The notes under the pieces: generated by a model
The model's input: only the letters and a program-made list of their open reading frames with translations
Databases searched by the model: none
Told to the model about the DNA's origin: nothing
Position numbers and translations under genes: made by a program
Origin: Winogradskyella wichelsiae
GTDB taxonomy: Bacteria > Bacteroidota > Bacteroidia > Flavobacteriales > Flavobacteriaceae
NCBI RefSeq assembly: GCF_013403925.1
Contig: NZ_JABFDJ010000009.1
Span: forward strand, 61,215 to 125,214
Direction: 5' to 3'
Length of the DNA stretch: 64,000 nt
In this document: positions 63,858 to 64,000 of the stretch, piece after piece
Numbering within the stretch: position 1 is the stretch's first letter
Layout of the letters: every line of letters starts with the position of its first letter

Positions 63858-64000
63858 GTTTGCTAACGTGTTTGTGTATGATTAGTTGCGTGGTTTGGCA
63901 ACTAATTTAGTAAACTTTTACGGACCTGAGAATATTCCGAAGGAATATTCCAGATAAGCAGAAACCAAGCAATTAAATATACACGGTGTTAACTACCGGC
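63858..64000. repeat. Structured repeat, copy C (end near window edge)
   Basis: Core 63864-63991 (128 bp). Hairpins TTAGTTGC / GCAACTAA and GAATATTCC / GGAATATTC are perfect; the outer GTGTAT / ATACAC is present. Left end GTTTGC-TAAC is the exact inverse of copy B's right end. The right end reads GTTA-ACTACC, and its partner should lie beyond the window. Confidence 0.93.

Noticed and set aside
61097..64000. Integron attC sites
   Set aside because: The repeats flank single genes and have inverted ends, but the end boxes (GTTAGCA, GTTACCA, CTAACG) do not fit the GTTRRRY / RYYYAAC consensus, and no integrase gene is in the window. Only a cassette-like organisation is claimed.

Overview
The window is an AT-rich stretch of a Bacteroidota chromosome, almost certainly from a marine-type member of the Flavobacteriaceae. 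The signs are three secreted proteins with a type IX secretion (T9SS) C-terminal sorting domain (YPNP...GxY motifs), TAnnTTTG-type -7 promoter boxes, short N-terminal lipoprotein signals, DUF2490, DUF2853 and DUF2891 proteins, SusC-type plug motifs, and a complete menaquinone gene neighbourhood. It starts inside an adenine deaminase gene. No rRNA, tRNA or CRISPR array was seen.

Layout: 0-8.7 kb carries the end of ade, two alpha/beta hydrolases, a membrane protein and a very large secreted metallophosphoesterase. 8.7-17.7 kb carries a ComM-type AAA ATPase, a DUF2891 lipoprotein, a 1.1-kb gene desert, a three-gene membrane/sensor-kinase unit, then on the minus strand a pseudouridine synthase, panB and sdaA. 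17.8-22.1 kb has a collagen-like lipoprotein and a 1190-residue secreted choice-of-anchor protein. 22.3-31.3 kb has dnaK, an outer-membrane protein, an ECF sigma/anti-sigma/barrel operon, an rRNA methyltransferase, a flavin oxidoreductase and a predicted secreted or membrane kinase-like protein. 31.6-36.6 kb is a 1515-residue eight-PAS sensor kinase with its response regulator.

37.3-50.1 kb is the menaquinone region: menI-like thioesterase, menF and menD (tight operon), then menB-menA, then menC-CPBP protease-menE, with unrelated genes between. No clear menH is present. 50.2-57.3 kb has a multi-domain VIT/vWA/plug/TPR/DUF2135 protein, an OmpA lipoprotein, a glycosyltransferase, an HsdR-N nuclease-like protein and holA. 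57.6-59.5 kb encodes a secreted beta-helix protein.

From 59.7 kb onward the region is accessory. A decayed IS3-family element (59.68-61.09 kb) is followed by three direct copies of a ~125-129 bp structured repeat (61.10, 63.17 and 63.86 kb) separating two cargo segments: an ECF sigma/anti-sigma/plug-repeat unit and a single lipoprotein gene. Each cargo is bounded by a perfectly matched 10-bp inverted pair that differs between cargoes, and the repeat hairpins show compensatory changes. This is the best candidate in the window for an undescribed cassette-like system.
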